Source: Paenibacillus bouchesdurhonensis
GTDB taxonomy: Bacteria; Bacillota; Bacilli; Paenibacillales; Paenibacillaceae
Length of the DNA stretch: 64,000 bases
Reading direction: 5' to 3'
Assembly (NCBI RefSeq): GCF_900155685.1
Contig: NZ_LT732548.1
Span: forward strand, 2,566,518-2,630,517
Positions 62,170-64,000 of the stretch are shown here, piece by piece. A program made the position numbers and the translations under genes. How positions within the stretch are numbered: the first letter of the stretch is position 1; each line of letters starts with the position of its first letter. The notes under the pieces were generated by a model. It ran no database searches, was not told the DNA's origin, and was given only the letters and a program-made list of their open reading frames with translations.

Positions 62170-62318
62170 TTGCTACAGAAATAATACGAGGTATGATAGG
62201 GAGAAGCAGGAGAATATATAGAACGTGCTTGGGAGAGGATGAAATCTTTATTTTTTAATCAAAAACGGAGATAATCGCAACCTGGCACCGAAGAATGTGC
62301 TCTGTGCCATGTTTTTCT
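62170..62318 (+). ncRNA. Possible short transcript (small RNA or attenuated leader) before the dynamin gene
   Basis: In the 360-nt gap after the 94-aa gene, TTGCTA (62170-62175) and TATGAT (62192-62197) are 16 bp apart. About 85 nt further on, TGGCAC / GTGCCA (62283-62309, inner AGA/TCT) is followed by TGTTTTTCTTT, a terminator shape. The expected RNA is about 115 nt and has no convincing ORF. From 62320 to the AAGGAG site at 62438 I see nothing else definite. Confidence 0.4.
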
Positions 62319-62454
62319 TTAAATAAGCGGGAAGTTCTTTAATTTTTACTTGAAAATCACTAATTATGAGACTTCCCTGTCAGATGCCACTCATGTAAAA
62401 TGAATGTATTTCCTAAGACATGGAAGCCACCTTAAATAAGGAGAGTACATATTT

Positions 62455-64000
62455 ATGGAAACGTTGACAATTGGTCGAGACCAGCGGCTTCATGACCGTC
62501 TTGACCAGTTTTTGGATTTATACGCGTCAGAGAATGATGTGAAATCGTACCGGGACATTCAGGATTTAAAGAAGAAGCTGGAAGCTTATGAATTAACGGT
62601 ATCGTTCTGCGGTCATTTCTCGGCGGGGAAGTCTAGCTTGATCAATAGGTTGTGCGGCAAGCAGGTGCTGCCATCCGGCCCTATCCCGACGACGGCTAAC
62701 GTTGCTGCTATACGCCATGGTGAGCCGCGAGCTGTTCTTACCCGAGCGGAACAAGAGGAATCGCCTGATGGAGCTATATTAGAGCCGGAAGCTTTGCGGG
62801 CTGAGCAAATTGAGCTTGATCTCGACCAATTGGACGATTATTGCCGCGATGGAAATACATATTCGATGATCTCTCTTTGGGACGATGTTCCTATATTGGG
62901 CCGACATGGCGTGCTGCTTGATACGCCTGGCGTTGACTCCAATGATGCTGGCCATGCGCTGGCCACCAATTCAGCGCTGCATCTGGCCGACGTCGTCTTC
63001 TATGTCATGGATTACAATCATGTATTGTCGGAAAGCAATCTATCGTTTGCCAAACGGTTGGCTGATTGGGGCAAGCCCCTTTATCTTGTCGTGAATCAAA
63101 TCGATAAGCACCGGAGCAATGAGCTTTCGTTCGAGAAGTACCGCAGTGCCGTCGAGGATGCTTTTGAGTTGTGGGGCATCGTGCCGGCAGGCGTGTTCTA
63201 TATTTCCTTGAAGGAGCTGTCCCATCCGTTAAACATGTTAACCGAGCTTGAAGAGACGATTGCCTCTCTTTTTGATATTCGGCAAAGCTTGCTGGAGTTC
63301 AGTGTCGGCTGCTCGCTTTTTCACGGGGCTGAGCAATATATGAAGCGGCTCGATGAGGCCGATGAGGAAGAGCTAGAGAAGCTGCTTGAGAAGATCGGCG
63401 GCGAGGAGGCACTCCAAAGCTTGCAGAATGAATTGTCCTCGTTGGAGCAGGAGCTGCTAGAGAAGGAGGACACGATTGATCGATTGCGCGCTGGCTTTGT
63501 GAAGGAGTTGGATGGTCTCCTTGCTAATGCGCATGTGATGACGCCTCCGCTTCGGGACGCTGCCGCATCGTATTTGGAAAGCCGGAAGCCGGGCTTCAAA
63601 ACTGGGCTTCTGTTTCATGGAGCTAAAACCGAGCGCGAGAAGGAGCGCAGAAGGGATGAGTTTCTAGGGAAGCTGAAGGAGCAAACGCTGGCTCAGGTTG
63701 ACTGGCATGTACGCGATTTGCTGCGTCGTCTTGGGCAGGGCGAGGCGCTTTGGGGCGAAGAATGGGAGAGCCGGCTGGAGGCCGAGCTTCCGCAGGCGGA
63801 GGAGGAGTGGATTGCCGGGCCTGCGCGCGAAGGCGCGCTGCTCTCCGGCGAGTATACGCTGCGCTACGCCGCCGATGTGGCGGCCGGAATTACCGGCCGC
63901 TACCGCCGCGCAGCCCTCGCCTTGGCGGAAGGGCTGCTTGCGGAGCTGTCGCCGCGTCAAACGGCGGCGCGGCAAGAGCTGGCCGCGCAGCGCGAGGCGC
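62455..64000 (+). CDS. Dynamin-family GTPase (3' end outside window)
   Basis: The frame is open to the window end, giving at least 515 residues. It starts METLTIGRDQRLHDRL. The GTPase motifs are G1 CGHFSAGKSSLINRL (about residue 52), a switch-I threonine pair in PIPTTANV, G3 LLDTPGVDSND (about 154) and a G4-like VVNQIDKH (about 213). A long coiled-coil region (about 300-360; EEELEKLLEK and following) and a basic stretch (KTEREKERRRDE) follow. It resembles bacterial dynamin-like proteins such as B. subtilis DynA, involved in membrane remodelling or protection; whether a second dynamin half follows cannot be seen. ATG 62455 follows AAGGAGAG. Confidence 0.85.
   Translation, partial: METLTIGRDQRLHDRLDQFLDLYASENDVKSYRDIQDLKKKLEAYELTVSFCGHFSAGKSSLINRLCGKQVLPSGPIPTTANVAAIRHGEPRAVLTRAEQEESPDGAILEPEALRAEQIELDLDQLDDYCRDGNTYSMISLWDDVPILGRHGVLLDTPGVDSNDAGHALATNSALHLADVVFYVMDYNHVLSESNLSFAKRLADWGKPLYLVVNQIDKHRSNELSFEKYRSAVEDAFELWGIVPAGVFYISLKELSHPLNMLTELEETIASLFDIRQSLLEFSVGCSLFHGAEQYMKRLDEADEEELEKLLEKIGGEEALQSLQNELSSLEQELLEKEDTIDRLRAGFVKELDGLLANAHVMTPPLRDAAASYLESRKPGFKTGLLFHGAKTEREKERRRDEFLGKLKEQTLAQVDWHVRDLLRRLGQGEALWGEEWESRLEAELPQAEEEWIAGPAREGALLSGEYTLRYAADVAAGITGRYRRAALALAEGLLAELSPRQTAARQELAAQREA

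Noticed and set aside
1..64000. CRISPR arrays, tRNA or rRNA genes, prophage or IS elements
   Set aside because: No regularly spaced repeats, no tRNA-like cloverleaf found by eye, no transposase, integrase or phage structural proteins.

Overview
The window looks like a chromosomal stretch of a Paenibacillus-type Firmicute. Coding is dense, base composition is moderate, and Shine-Dalgarno sites are strong (GGAGG types, often with TTG or GTG starts). Bacillithiol genes (bshB1, bshA), sporulation and IDEAL-domain genes, SLH and copper-amine-oxidase-N 'stalk' proteins, and tandem AMIN/Amidase_3 enzymes all fit that group. The left 31 kb follows the Bacillus subtilis order ypiB/ypiF - qcrABC - ypjA - ypjB - yitT-type - ypjD - dapB - mgsA - bshB1 - bshA - cca - birA - panBCD - dinG - tseB - asnS - dnaD. 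No rRNA, tRNA, CRISPR, IS transposase or prophage was seen.

Layout. 1-3.8 kb: the end of a zinc-finger anti-sigma-like gene, a histidine phosphatase, an unrecognised 362-aa protein, a gamma carbonic anhydrase, an IDEAL-domain protein and a DUF2487 protein. 3.8-6.1 kb: the menaquinol:cytochrome c reductase operon qcrABC with a clear promoter. 6.2-9.8 kb: ypjA, ypjB, a convergent YitT gene, a MazG-type pyrophosphohydrolase and a TPR protein. 9.8-15.4 kb: dapB-mgsA-bshB1-bshA-cca-birA, packed and partly overlapping. 15.4-17.8 kb: panBCD behind an unusual 300-nt leader. 18-24 kb: a TPR protein, dinG, rex-mtaD and tseB. 24.4-30.7 kb: a membrane protein paired with an unusual FtsH-like protease, then hydroxyacyl-CoA dehydrogenase-ackA, asnS and dnaD.

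From dnaD (30.7 kb) to nth (61.1 kb) the order departs from Bacillus, where nth follows dnaD. This 30-kb block carries a RimK-like ligase behind a possible attenuator; an ECF sigma / anti-sigma / triplicated TM2-like operon whose sigma gene seems to start with ATT; a BceRS-BceAB module with a BceR-type box, followed by DedA and UppP (all plausibly dealing with undecaprenyl lipid carriers); a minus-strand locus in which a proline T-box and proBAC sit between mtnE and mtnWXB; divergent mtnU; a LysR regulator; signal peptidase I; leuCD; two tandem copies of an amidase + GerMN-lipoprotein pair, the second behind an ECF-type promoter; and a large SLH protein.

61-64 kb: nth, a small unrecognised protein, a possible small RNA or attenuator, and a dynamin-family GTPase cut by the window end.

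Most interesting: the nested proline/methionine-salvage locus, the Bce-DedA-UppP cluster, the ATT-started sigma operon, the FtsH-like protease without an extracytoplasmic domain, and the panB leader.
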